The notes beneath the pieces were generated by a model that ran no database searches, was not told the DNA's origin, and worked only from the letters and a program-made list of their open reading frames with translations. DNA of 64,000 bases from Biscogniauxia marginata. Taxonomy: Eukaryota > Ascomycota > Sordariomycetes > Xylariales > Xylariaceae. A program made the position numbers and the translations under genes. Where the stretch lies: contig MU404066.1 of NCBI GenBank assembly GCA_022695795.1, positions 62,001 to 126,000 on the forward strand, read 5' to 3'. Of the stretch, positions 11,754 to 22,676 are shown piece after piece (position 1 is the first letter of the stretch; every line of letters begins with the position of its first letter).

Positions 11754-11972
11754 ATGGCCGCTTTCACTTTCACCACCTGCCCTCAGACCCTGGCCTTTGG
11801 CCGCAGCGGATACAACAAGGACGGCGACAACGAAGATGGCCAGCAATGCTTCGGCCGGTCTGGCTACAACAAGGATGGCGACAACGAAGACGGCCTGCGG
11901 TGCTTCGGCCGATCTGGCTACAACAAGGATGGTGACGACGAAGCCGACAAGGGCCGGAGTGGATACAACTAA
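11754..11972 (+). CDS. Small tandem-repeat peptide gene, unknown function
   Basis: A 72-residue single-exon frame starting at ATG in a good context (cacaATGGCC). After a 15-residue leader it holds the unit F-GRSGYNKDGDNEDG-(QQ/LR)-C twice (18-residue period), a third variant copy (GRSGYNKDGDDEADK) and a final GRSGYN before the stop. Between copies the codons for Arg (CGC, CGG, CGA, CGG), Ser (AGC, TCT, TCT, AGT) and Gly (GGA, GGC, GGC, GGA) differ while the peptide does not. That pattern indicates a translated product under purifying selection, not a young DNA duplication. The Asp-rich part (NKDGDNEDG) resembles calcium-binding loops. I see no signal peptide, no transmembrane segment and no dibasic KR sites of the kind that separate repeats in ustiloxin-type RiPP precursors. 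I do not recognise the family. The upstream TATA-like box and long leader suggest active, perhaps inducible, expression. Confidence 0.72.
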   Translation: MAAFTFTTCPQTLAFGRSGYNKDGDNEDGQQCFGRSGYNKDGDNEDGLRCFGRSGYNKDGDDEADKGRSGYN

Positions 11973-12447
11973 GCCCGCTCCCACGGGACATCTGACGGCC
12001 AATCAGCTTCCCAAGCTAGACGTCCAGGCTGCCACCGCCTCGACTCAACCCGAGTCCTACTTACGGCTTGCTCAGCGGGACAATGGTCCCAACTGTAACA
12101 ACACCATCACTTCGACTTCCTTGACCTCAGCATTGCATAGGCGTTATACCATTTCCCTCAGCATTTACACCAATATCATCAGCTGTACGAAAAGAACTGT
12201 AGAACAGGAACTGTACGAATACCCCGGGGAAGAAAAAAAAAGGCACTATAGACTCAAAAGAGAAACCCGCCGGCAACGGCACCTTGTAACATTAAACATT
12301 AGCATAAGCATTGGGACAGACATCTGATGACGGAAACGATTTGCATACTCGATGGAAGTTTAGGGGGGGATTGATTTCTTCTTCTTTTTCTTCTTCTTAT
12401 TCTTCTCTTTCATAGATTTCTAATTGTACTATTAAGGATTCAATCAA
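11973..12447. other. Convergent intergenic region
   Basis: 3' sequence between the repeat-peptide gene and MSS1. A second open frame (11797-12327, +1 shifted) runs through here but has Thr/Ala-rich repeat-shadow composition. CTT-rich tracts lie at about 12378-12405. No further gene was seen. Confidence 0.5.
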
Positions 12448-14327
12448 TCACTTTCCAACACAGAATCTACCAAAACTCGTTAGCAAACACAGCTCGTGAG
12501 GCTTCTTCATCCTAAGAGACTCACTTTTCAAAAATGACGCCGAGGATCTCCTCGACATCGCCAGTCTCGCCACGGCCTGTGATACGTCCGAGACAGCTAG
12601 CAGCATAACGGAGGTGCTCAGCTGTCATTGTGATATCAACATCGTGGCTGGGGTCCCCATCCTGGATCTCCGACTCGTCGTCACCGCCAACACTCTTGGC
12701 GGTGTCGATGTAGTTCTCCAGATGACCTCGGCATTCTACTAGGAGCTGTCTCTGGCGCTCAGTGACACCGAGCAAGTCCTGAAGCGGCGTGGGAAGAGAC
12801 GTCATACTCTTGAATGATGAAACTAACCGATCCACTACCCGTCTGACTCCGCCAGGGTCCTTCTTGTCAGAACTCTGAATCGATGCCTCTTTACAGGAAA
12901 TGAGTACGGGTTGGACGGCCTCGAGACCCACGACTTTTTTGAGCACCTTATCCACGAAGTCGTCAACAAGAATGCGGAGTTCCCCTTCGGAAACTACATC
13001 TGTCTTATTCGCCACCACGATGCGTTCTTGGCAACCCACTGCAAGTTCTAGGGTTTCCTGGTCGTAACGGATTTCATAGCTGCCAGATTCGCTTTGTTCC
13101 ACGGCCACGAGGACGATGATGACATCAGACTGTACCGCCTTGGCTCTCGCCCTGCGGATCCCCTCCTCCTCGATAGTCCCTATTTTAGCGCCTGACTGTG
13201 CGGTGCCTGATAGTTCATGACCAAGAGTACCAGCACGAAACCCGGCCGTATCGGCAAAGGTACAAAGGTAGCCCCGTATATCAAGGTTCGCCTCGATTAT
13301 ATCCCGAGTGGTGCCGGCTTCACCTGATACGATTGACGCCTCTCTGCCAACTATTTGATTCATGAGGGAACTTTTGCCAACATTTGGCGGGCCGAGGAGG
13401 GCAATCTTGATGCCACTCCGCAGAAGCTCGCTTCGTTCACTTGCTAGTTCGTGCATCTCAATCCCTTGCAGGATTTCTCTGACCTGTTTGGTCACGTTGC
13501 CCAGAAGCGAGGCAGGTGACTCGTCAAAGTGCTGGTCTTCTGAAAAATCGATAAGCGCCTCCATCTCCGCCCGTGCTTGCAGGAGCTTGCGGCGCCAATC
13601 GTCATATGTACGACCCAAAGAACCAGAGCTGCCACGGACGGCGGCACGTCGCTGCTGCTCAGTCTCAGCCGAAAGCATCTCGCTAAGGGCTTCAACCTGA
13701 GCAAGGTCGAGCCGGCCATTGAAGAATGCCCGCCTTGTGAATTCCCCCGGCTCAGCATATCGAATATGCCCTGCGCTAGCACACCGAGGGATAGCTGACA
13801 GGACGGCCTTTACAGTCGCACTACCCCCGTGTACGTGCAATTCCAATACATCGTCGCCCGTGACCGTTTTCGGGCCTGGGAAGTAGAGCACCAGGGCTGC
13901 CGAGTCGAGGATCTCGGACCCGCCTGAATCTGGATGATACAGCTTCCTCACGGTGGCAAAGCGAGGCCTCGGGGGACTCTTGTCTGGGCAGAGTCCTCGA
14001 TAAATCTCGACACGGGCTCTTAGCAAGATCTACCGCGCGCAATCAAGGAAGACCTACGTGTTCGCAGGAGGGTCCCGAGATCCGGATGACCGCTATGCCG
14101 GCTTTGCCCTCGGCCGTCGACAGCGCGTATATCGTGTCATCGTGCCGCCTCAGGGGAGATCTATTCGGGACAAGCTTCTCGTCTCTAACTGAACTCCGAG
14201 GGCCCGTAGCAAAGGATGTCTTCGTGTTCCAGCGAAGCGGAGATGCCCGGGAGACTCCCGCCAGTGGGAAGGCTTTCCGGCATAGGAGCTCACATGCCGA
14301 CGCGCACCTGATGGCAGTGCGATGCAT
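12448..14327 (-). CDS. MSS1: Mitochondrial tRNA modification GTPase (TrmE/GTPBP3)
   Basis: Partner of MTO1/GidA in making the 5-carboxymethylaminomethyl group on U34 of mitochondrial tRNAs. Three exons: 14327-14058, 14005-12525 and 12466-12448, giving 589 residues. The arginine-rich N-terminus fits a mitochondrial targeting peptide; another in-frame ATG at 14486 would extend it. The TrmE N-domain begins near residue 65 (DTIYALSTAEGKAGIAVIR) and carries GEFTRR at about 177. The G domain has the P-loop GPPNVGKSS (about 295-303), DTAG (342-345) and NKTD (423-426). The C-terminal FCVGK, whose Cys is essential in the family, is supplied by a 19-nt last exon. Without it the frame would stop at VIFEK. 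Intron 1 is 52 bp with a GCTAAG branch site. Intron 2 has TGCTAACG. It is divergent from MAK16. Confidence 0.95.
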
Positions 14328-14743
14328 GAGCCGGGCCCCGGGGTGCTTTTCCAGAAGACACCCAAACAGGGGTAGGATCCAAGTCGTAGGTGCCGTTAAA
14401 AGTCTTTTATTAGAAGCACGAAGGGGAAGGATCGTGATACGATATTCGTAAAACTTGGACGAAAAACGTGCGATGGTGAGGCACATGGGCGAATAGTAAA
14501 TTGAGTTAATGGTATACGGATTCAGATCACCTCTGATTGGTGCATTATGGAGAGGTGGGCTCCATTTTGTGGCTGACCGCCCTGACCGCCCTCCATACAG
14601 ACGGCAGAATCTTTTCTTTTTTTTTTTCTTATCCTGGACCTGAAGTCCTAAACCTCCTGCATCTTGACGCCCCTCTAGCCGCTTGACAACTACATACCAG
14701 ACGAATCTACACAAGTACGCCAGCAAGGCGCTAATTATTCAAG
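14328..14743. promoter_or_regulatory. Divergent promoter region MSS1/MAK16
   Basis: 416 bp separates the start codons of two divergently transcribed genes, so it must hold both promoters. A T-rich run lies near 14609-14629. No known binding site stands out. Confidence 0.5.
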
Positions 14744-16175
14744 ATGAGTGACGAGATCGTCTGGAACATAATAAATCAGAGCTTTTGGGTTAGTATTAAA
14801 TCTTTCGCACGAACGAGTTTCTAGTCTTATGCCGAAATCTGATTCTAACCTGGATTTAGTACGTGATATCGCAATTTTCGCCCTGTTTTTATTACCTGGT
14901 CCTTCTGGAAACCGAACGAGTTGGATACTAACGATCAAACAGCTCCTTCAAACTGAAGTAACTACACTTGCCCACCAGCATTGATTGATGTAGGATTGCT
15001 GTATTGACACTGTGGCTAGAACGACGAAAGAGAAGACTTTCTGTCGAAACGAATACAATGTCACCGGGCTATGCAATAGACAGAGTTGTCCTCTGGCTAA
15101 TTCCAGATATTGTACAGTCCGCGCTTCGGTAAGCTTCATTAACTTTACCTCGCCGATCAGACTGACCTGTTCCCCCCTTGTAGGCGAAAGGGACGCTCTA
15201 TCTATATATCAAAACAATTGTGAGTCCCCCTAAAGTGTTTGTGCTACATTTATTCTAATACGACACAGGAGCGAGCACATATGCCGGCGAAGCTAGTAGG
15301 TTCTTCTCTTGCCCCTTGCTCGGCCGAAACTGATGCGATGGGCTCTAGTGGGAAAAGATCAAGTTGTCGGCATCTTACCCCGAGGCGTTAAAGCAAATCG
15401 ACGAGCTCCTCCAATTCTTTCCCAAGTTCTTGGTGCACAAGGCAAAACAGCGAGTTACACGGTAGGATCTACTAAGCAGTCTGCTTCGGCTTCGGTTTTA
15501 GGAGCACGAGCTAACCTTACCGGAAGACTTACGCAGGTAGCCATACGAACTAGACGTCTGGCCAAGGAAGAAGCCCGTCTGGGCGAACGTATCGTGCCAA
15601 AACTAGCGCCGAAGGTCAGACGGCGAGAAGAGACCCGCGAGCGAAAAGCAGAAGCGGCGGCCAAGCTAGAACGTTCGATCGAGCGCGAGCTTCTGGAGCG
15701 TCTACGACAGGGTGCTTACGGCGACCAGCCGCTCAACGTTAGCGAAACCATCTGGAAGAAGGTGCTGAATGCTATGGAGCGTGAAGGCGAAGGGATAAGG
15801 GACAAGGACCCAGACCGAGGAATCGAGGAAGAGGAGGATGAAGAGGAAGACGATGAGAGAGCGGAATACGAACAAGAAGAAGAGGACGAGGCCGATGGGG
15901 CAGTCGAGTACGTTAGTGACTTCGAGGAGAGCGAGGACGATCTAGGCGATATTGAGGATTGGCTGGGAAGCGAAGAGTCGGATGAAGATCAGTCGGAAGA
16001 CGACGAGAGTAAGGCTAGCGGGGACGACTCGACGAGGAAGAAGCCGTTGACAGCGGGCGACAAGAGAAAGAGAGGACAGGCTATCCGCATGAAACCGAAG
16101 AAGACGGCTCGACGTGGACGGGAGATAGAACAGGAACACGAGCTCGAACACCAAAGGGTAGAGCTCGACTTCTAA
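14744..16175 (+). CDS. MAK16: Ribosome biogenesis protein Mak16
   Basis: Nucleolar factor for 60S subunit assembly. Seven exons: 14744-14787/8, 14943-14957, 15020-15128, 15184-15219, 15269-15295, 15349-15461 and 15527-16175, about 330 residues. The N-terminal domain is near-perfect for the family: MSDEIVW, then [50 protein letters not shown], then LARGE-type basic helices ([27 protein letters not shown]) and [14 protein letters not shown]. The C-terminus is a long acidic tail ending in basic RK-rich segments, as usual. Exon 2 is a 15-nt microexon. Exon 1 is odd: reading-frame continuity and the conserved Cys require it to end at 14787, but the next bases are GG and the GT lies one base later (14789). 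With the canonical GT the frame is off by one. Either an extra G is present (real or a sequencing error) or a GG donor is used. Confidence 0.93.
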
Positions 16176-16704
16176 AACTGCATCCTAGGAACGGGCACGA
16201 CTCCCGGGTAGTGCGGTGTTTCCCAATTGCTGCCTTGGTTTTGATACCCTTAACGATACCTACCTACTACTAGCTAGATATATACATGGCCGTTAATTCA
16301 TTGGACAACGGCCGGTGTGATGTGACCGATGTGACCGGGGCTGTTCCTCATAATGCAGGGCATTGCAAGCGCATAAAGATTGTTAGTAGGTCTGCAACAG
16401 GCGGGGCGGGGCAGCCCCGCTATTCTTATGCGCAACCCCCCGAATTCCTTGACACAGACCAGTGAAATTAGCCAACCTTTCCCGGCCGACCTCCTTAGTG
16501 ACTTTGCAATTCCTTTCATTCCACCCGGCAGACATCAATTCGTAACCACAGAGAAACCCACACGACGCTCGTCTCCAGAATAGCGCAAAACTCTATATAT
16601 TTGAAGGGTCTCTCAAGGAAAACTCTAGAGCCCACTATCGATCGAGCCAGGTCCGAGACCAAGTTCCCGTCGCGGACTGCTCCCTGTCCTGGGGACTCGG
16701 CACC
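16176..16704. other. Intergenic, MAK16 to MSO1
   Basis: Holds the MAK16 3' end and the MSO1 promoter and leader. No gene or repeat of note was seen. Confidence 0.5.
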
Positions 16705-17508
16705 ATGTCGAACTGGTACAGCAACATCGTCGGCGCGACCACGTCCAAGATCTCCAATCTCCAACGAACATTCTTGAGCAGCGAAGCGGACGGCGATACC
16801 GAAGACGACACCCATGTTTGCAGGGTGCTTCGCTCTTACTACCTCGAAAAGGGACGACCGTTTCCCGGATGGCTACCGCCTGACCCCAAGGCACCCCCGC
16901 CGGTCGCCGCCGTATACTCGCAGCCCGCTCAGGTAGGGTCGCGATACGGCGGCATTGCCCAACAGCCCCAAGGCGGGAGTCTTAGTTCGCTGTGGGACAA
17001 CAATCCTGTCTCCCAACCACAAGACGCACAGAGCCTGCGGAGAGGCAGGGGCGCACCGCCACCCTTGCGGAATATCGATGCTAGGAACAGTCCATTCCGC
17101 AACTCGGACCCTACGGCGGCAAACATGGGACGGGAGGATGTGCACGCGAGGCCGCTTCCCTCTCAGAGAGCTGGAAGCTATCAGGCCGGCGTAGCAGCCC
17201 CGGTCAGCGCAGGCGGCGGCTCAGCGCAGGACAGACTAAAACAGCGATTGCTCGGAGGGTCGAGAACCGCGAGCCCAACACAAGCCGGGCCATTCAATCC
17301 GCCGCCGCAGAGAGGTGGGGATTACGAGGACAGGTTCGCACCCGGGGGCATGTACGACGCCGGTAGCCGAGGTGGAAGCGACAGGCCTTTCATGGCGGCA
17401 AATGCTCCATGGGCAAGCAGCGAATCCGATCTCTCTGGATCCGGCGGCGGAGGGAGACTCGGAGGCAGGCGGCCAGGGGGTCTGCCTAGCGGCCCTCGGA
17501 TGAGATAA
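16705..17508 (+). CDS. MSO1: Mso1-like Sec1-binding exocytosis protein
   Basis: Single exon of 267 residues. The first 60 residues (MSNWYSNIVGATTSKISNL, then EADGDTEDDTHVCRVLRSYY and GRPFPGWLPPD) match the Sec1-binding region of yeast Mso1, a small protein that helps Sec1 and the SNARE complex act at exocytic sites at the plasma membrane. The rest is disordered, rich in Pro, Gly, Ser and Arg, with glycine-rich patches near the end (SGSGGGGRLGGRRPGG). Filamentous fungal members share the conserved head and variable tail. No membrane segment is present. It lies in tandem with GYP7, another trafficking gene, but with its own 900-bp upstream spacing. Confidence 0.82.
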   Translation: MSNWYSNIVGATTSKISNLQRTFLSSEADGDTEDDTHVCRVLRSYYLEKGRPFPGWLPPDPKAPPPVAAVYSQPAQVGSRYGGIAQQPQGGSLSSLWDNNPVSQPQDAQSLRRGRGAPPPLRNIDARNSPFRNSDPTAANMGREDVHARPLPSQRAGSYQAGVAAPVSAGGGSAQDRLKQRLLGGSRTASPTQAGPFNPPPQRGGDYEDRFAPGGMYDAGSRGGSDRPFMAANAPWASSESDLSGSGGGGRLGGRRPGGLPSGPRMR

Positions 17509-18432
17509 TGATTTGGACTTGAACGCCGGACAAGTCCGATGCTGGCATCGATAAATTTTCAAGCTTAGGGTTGGGAGTCGACCACGTCTTCCTCTGCGGC
17601 AAAAAAGCGGGAGTACGAGGCAAATATATTATTATTATTATTTTAAAACAAAGCATGGGAGTTGCTGGCGTTCTCATGACGAAGCCTTCGAACGCAACAA
17701 CTACGAATCATACCAGGCGAGAAAGCAAGTCGACAACGAACAGAGTCGTAGGCATTACTCGTCAATTACGACTAACATGTACGTGTACCAAAGGGACAGG
17801 AAACTAATAGACAGGCGAATGGCGAGCTCGAAGTTCAGCATTCCGCATCGCAGGAGTTGGAGCCGGTGTCTTTCTGTTTTCTGCTTCTTGTTTGTTGTAC
17901 AGCATGGGGAGAGGGGGGGGATCTCACAGTAGAATACAAGAAATCATACAACCTAATACAGTCTGCATCAGCATCCACCTAATTAATCATCCACTGAATT
18001 CTAAGTACATAGTCCATGACGAGTGGCCTACAAGTGGATTATTATAATTGCTGCTGCCTATCGACTTTATGTCATGGTTACGTGTCTATGGGGGTTTAGC
18101 ATTTCGGCTCGAGGTGGGCTTTGAGAGGGTATCACGTAGCCTCTGTGGCTGGGGCAGGTGACAGTTTAACAAGGTACGGGAGTACACGGCGGATACCGGC
18201 AGGTAGCGGTACCCCTCCATGCAAGCGCTGAACAATGAGCTCACATTTATAGGGTGGGGTGCCTTGCCTCTTATTCAACAACGGCCCCTGCGACTTCGAT
18301 GCTCACATGTCTTCTAGCTCCAGTAAATCCGAAAACACGTCTAACCGGACACTTATTATCTTGACCTCACGGTAATCGCGGTTGATCCTCAAAGTCGAAT
18401 ACACTCACCTCACCTGGCCTCTATACCTGGCG
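17509..18432. other. Intergenic, MSO1 to GYP7
   Basis: An ATT repeat lies at about 17629-17642. No gene was recognised. It contains the GYP7 promoter. Confidence 0.5.
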
Positions 18433-21047
18433 ATGACATCAGGTTCCCCTCCAGGTCAACCTAGCTCGCCGACGGGCAGCTTCTACGCAATGAGTGATGA
18501 CGAAGAGGGCGAGTATGACACGATCACGCACACAGAATCCGGCCGAGGTGTCAAGCTGCTGTACTCCAAGAGCAAGGTCTATATCCACCCAACACCCTCG
18601 GCGAAGGACAACATTTGTGGCTTCGTAGCATTACTACAGCAGAAAGGTCACCGCGGCGAACGTCCTTCATCGTCGTCTTCCCGCGCTTCGGAATCCCCGG
18701 CCTCGTCTGACCTGCTGCTTGCCTGGCTCCCCGAAGCTTCACTTGGCGAAGCCGCAAGTATCTATGTGAAAGTAGACCTGACCGATGGCGAATCTCCGCC
18801 GAAGCAGAGCTACCTCGTACCACCACCACCGACGGTCACTACCCATCGAGGCTCGATCGGCCATTATGCCTTTGCGATACCAGTCAGCGCAATATACTCC
18901 CTTCTCGTGCGACCGCCGAGCCTGGGGTGGTGGTTTGGGTCTGTCGTCATCAACACCAGGGCTGGGGACAGCTTCCCGGCCCTGTTCTTTCACGACAGCG
19001 AATGCCAGTCGACGATACTGCAGAAGAAGAAACGGGCCAAGGAGAGCTTCGACCCGTTCGGCGAGAACGGACAGATGTTCTGGGGAGGTGACGAGGTCCT
19101 CCGCTGGCTGAAGCGCTACATCCGCATCGAGAGGAGCGGCGCGGAGCCGAACATCTACCTAGTTGAACCGACCAAGGAAGATAGTGAGGCCTTCGGCGGG
19201 AAACTGACGTCTAGCACGCCTACCACGATTGGCCGACAGGACAGCTCCCAAGGCATATCTACGAGAGGTGCCGCGGGAGCCTCGCCCGCGGGCTCTAGCA
19301 GGCAAGCTCCTGATGCCAGTATGGATCCGGTTATGAAGTTCGTGAAGGAGACCGGCTGGAACCTTATGGAGAAATTCAGCAAAGTGACTACTTTCACGCG
19401 GAGGACGGCGCAGGACATAATCGAAAACCCCAAGATCCCTCCTCAGGTGCGCAAGTTGCTGAGAAACCCGGAAGTGCAGACGATACAAGATGAATTCGAC
19501 AGTGCCAGGATATACCTAGCAAGGTGGGCAATGGGGATTGCCGAGCAGAGCGAGCGGGATCGGAGCCAGAGAATATGGACCGCGCGAGATGTCATGGAGA
19601 TGGAGGACACCGACGTGGGCGAGTTTGAACTACTAGAAACGAGCTCCATGTCCCTCGAGGAAAGGAGGAAGCCCGTAAGCCTCAAGGAGTGGAACAGCTT
19701 CTTCGATCCCCACTCTGGGAGACTTGCAATTACAGTCGATGAAGTCAAGGAACGCATTTTCCACGGCGGCCTCGATCCGGATGAAGGGGTGCGTAAAGAA
19801 GCATGGCTCTATTTACTCGGGGTATACGATTGGTATAGCACATCCGAGGAACGAAAAGCGCAGATCGCCTCCTTAAGAGACGAATATGTGAAACTGAAGG
19901 CGTCGTGGTGGGAAAGACTCGTGGATCTCGGTGGTGAAGGGGAAGAGGGAGAGTGGTGGAGAGAGCAGAGGGCAAGGATTGGTAAGTTCAAGATTGCCCT
20001 CATATTTACGCTACTCGTAAGCATACTTACACCAATTTTAGAGAAAGATGTGCATAGGACTGACCGGACTGTCCCCATATTTGCCGGGGAAGACATTCCT
20101 CATCCTGATCCAGATTCTCCCTTCGCCTCCGTTGGTACCAACGTCCACATGGAGCAGATGAAGGACATGCTCCTCACTTACAACGAGTACAACAAGGATC
20201 TTGGCTACGTCCAGGGCATGTCCGACTTACTCGCACCTATATACGCCATCATGCAAGACGATGCGATTGCCTTCTGGGGCTTCCAGCGTTTCATGGACCG
20301 GATGGAAAGGAACTTCCTCCGGGACCAATCCGGCATGCGTAACCAGCTTCTCACCCTCGATCACCTCGTGCAGTTCATGGACCCGAAGTTATACGCACAC
20401 CTGCAATCCGCCGACAGTACGAACTTCTTTTTTTTCTTCCGCATGTTGCTCGTCTGGTACAAGCGGGAGTTTGGGTGGATGGACGTCCTTCACCTGTGGG
20501 AAGTCCTGTGGACGGACTACCTTACCAGTAGTTTCCACTTGTTCATCGCGCTAGCAATCTTGGAGAAGCACCGAGATGTGATAATGACACACTTGCAGCA
20601 CTTTGACGAGGTGCTTAAATACGGTACGCCTTCCCCCTTCCGGCTTGTTCTCCGTCTTACCCCTGAGAAAATGCTAACCCGGCACCAGTCAACGAGCTCT
20701 CGGGCACAATAGACCTCGAGTCTACTCTCATCCGCGCCGAGGGTCTGTTCCGCCGCTTCCACCGGTTGATCGAGGCCATAGATAAAAAGCAAAACTTCCC
20801 CGCGCCACGTCTCCTCCCGAGCCCGCCCCCTCCTTCTCATCTTACTCCTCCTCCTTCTTCTCCTGCAGCTGTCGCTGGACCCTCGCCGCCGAGGTCGCCT
20901 CGGCGCCAGCAGAGGGATAACGGCAAGGCGCCGGAGGAGCAGACCAAGAAGACCATCACCCCCGAGCTGAGGAAACTGCTCAGCAAGCACGTGGAGGTCC
21001 TGCCTAGGAAGGGAGCCCGCAAGAAGGGAGAGAGCCCTGCCATCTAG
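18433..21047 (+). CDS. GYP7: TBC-domain Rab GTPase-activating protein Gyp7
   Basis: Accelerates GTP hydrolysis by Rab7/Ypt7-type GTPases of the vacuole and late endosome. Three exons: 18433-19981, 20042-20623 and 20689-21047, giving 829 residues. The start is the ATG at 18433, because the open frame further upstream has no ATG. An N-terminal lipid-binding-like (DUF3548) region begins with KLLYSKSKVYIHPT and DNICGFVALLQQK. The TBC domain starts near residue 430 (HGGLDPDEGVRKEAWLYLLG), with the catalytic Arg in the KDVHRTDR motif (R525) and the Gln in YVQGMSDL (Q574). The C-terminus carries ESTLIRAEGLFRRFHR. Intron 1 is exactly 60 bp without a stop codon, so the unspliced message stays open and would insert 20 mostly hydrophobic residues into the TBC domain. 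Confidence 0.94.
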
Positions 21048-22041
21048 GTGGTAAGGTAAGTCGCTGAAGCTGCCTGCTTACTACGACCTATATCCCCTAG
21101 TTACCTAGGTAGAGTGGCTTTGAGTGTGGAAAGGGGCTTGGGGGGTTCGAGCAAGTGTGTACAATATATAGGGGGGGACGGGCGAGGTAATATGATGATG
21201 TAGAGGCATCGCGGTTAGGAAATAAGTCCTTTCACGCCAAAGAAAAAGCACATACACATGACTGTTATGGACGCACAGTAAAGACAGTCTGGCGTTTCGG
21301 GGCGCTCGTCATCACGGTTTTATACTTTAGGGGGTAGGGATAGGCGTGTAGGTTATAGGAAGCACAACTCGAATATCATGAATAATCCGCCAGGCGCTCT
21401 GGGGTCCTTTTCCGGCACGTAGTTACTTGTCGGTATCTCCCTTGTACGAGATTTGGCGTAGAATTGGCAGAAGATATGTAACCCAGGTAACAACAAGCTT
21501 CAAAACCCATCGATTTCACATGGCTACTCCGCTCATGCAGAAAAAAAAACCCACGAAACCCTAATAAACAGACCCTAATAAACAGACCCTAATAAACAGA
21601 CCAACAAAAAATCATATGGTACACTTGATATAGCCATACACAGACTGCCTCCAATTGTCCTCTTTTAATTTGTCCGCAAGACAAGCACTCCGCCTTCCTG
21701 TCTCCCCTCTTGATATTAAGCAAAACGAAGTCGATAAGGAAAATGGTTGGTCCTTATTCGCCTTGCTGTGGCAGACCGTGCTTCTTCCCGGGCGGGAGAC
21801 ACCAACCAAATATTTCTCCTTCCAGGCTCAGCCCCTTTCCCTTTTCTTTTTCGGTTTCTGTCCCTCCCGTAATGAATGCCTGTTACTCGGAGGTGATGAG
21901 GATGGAAATAGATAGGCGGACAGGCGGATAGATAGATAGGTAAGGTATATTAATAACCCTGGTTTTTTTTTGGGGGTTTTTTTTTCTTCTCCCTCCTTAT
22001 TATTGGCCGGAGGAAGGGGGGGAGGAGGAGGAGGGGAAGCT
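21048..22041. other. Convergent intergenic region GYP7/VPS55
   Basis: Shared 3' region of two convergent genes. Contains a GATA-type short repeat near 21906-21938, homopolymer T/G runs at about 21963-21983 and a 14-bp tandem repeat. No gene was recognised. Confidence 0.5.
21561..21602. repeat. Three tandem copies of a 14-bp unit
   Basis: CTAATAAACAGACC occurs three times head to tail without mismatch, in the 3' region between GYP7 and VPS55. Confidence 0.9.
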
Positions 22042-22548
22042 TTAAAACTCCTGCTCCTCCTGGAAGAACATGCCGAAGCTGATGATGGTGCCGTAGATCA
22101 GCAGGCCGCCGACGACGCACATGACCATGGCGCCGATCTCGATGAGATGGGAGTGCGCGAGGAGGGCGGGTAGAGCTTTTTTTTGACTAAGTTAGTCCAG
22201 AAGAAAAACGCACACACAGAGAGAGAAAGAGAGAGAGGGAGTGAGGGAGGGGGAGAACAAAAAAAAAAAAAAAAAAAAGCACGTACCGATGCCCATGACG
22301 ACCAGGAAGCCGGTGCAGAAGCGGCCGAGGTCGAGCACGGCGCTGGCCCCGCTGCTCTCGACGAAGTCGTCGGGGCTCGCGCACCGGCCGCACACCCAGT
22401 TGGGAAGCGGCGCCAGCACGTACGTGGCCACGACCAGCAGCGGGTAGTACACCCGCCAGAGCGCGCACGACAGGATCACCAGCAGGAACCCCACCGCCAG
22501 CACGAACGACAGCGCGATTATCGTCTTGAGCCCCGCGGACGGCATCAT
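22042..22548 (-). CDS. VPS55: Vacuolar protein sorting protein Vps55
   Basis: Small endosomal membrane protein of the Vps55/Vps68 complex, needed for traffic from late endosome to vacuole; the family includes human OB-RGRP/LEPROT. Two exons: 22548-22287 and 22175-22042, giving 131 residues. Four transmembrane segments are visible: LKTIIALSFVLAVGFLLVIL, VYYPLLVVATYVLAPLP, the segment around CTGFLVVMGIALPALLA, and MVMCVVGGLLIYGTIISF. The WVCGRCASPDDF loop and the FFQEEQEF tail are typical of the family. The intron contains an A/T homopolymer of about 20 bp near its donor. It is divergent from PRE5. Confidence 0.95.
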
Positions 22549-22630
22549 GATTTGGGCGTGGCGTGGTGTTTTGTGTGTGTGCGCACGGGGGGGGGGGGAG
22601 GAGGGATGGGCTATCTGGGGGGGGGAATGG

Positions 22631-22676
<46 letters not shown>

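Noticed and set aside
3407..11972. RiPP biosynthetic cluster made of the repeat peptide and the FAD monooxygenase
   Set aside because: There is no UstYa-like gene, tyrosinase, P450, transporter or signal peptide, and no KR processing sites. The two genes are 6.5 kb apart. Co-location alone is not enough.
11797..12327. 176-codon frame overlapping the repeat-peptide gene
   Set aside because: It is the shifted reading of the same DNA repeat (ATTRMATTK-type shadow), and its second half is compositionally like leader or 3' sequence. The synonymous pattern supports the other frame.
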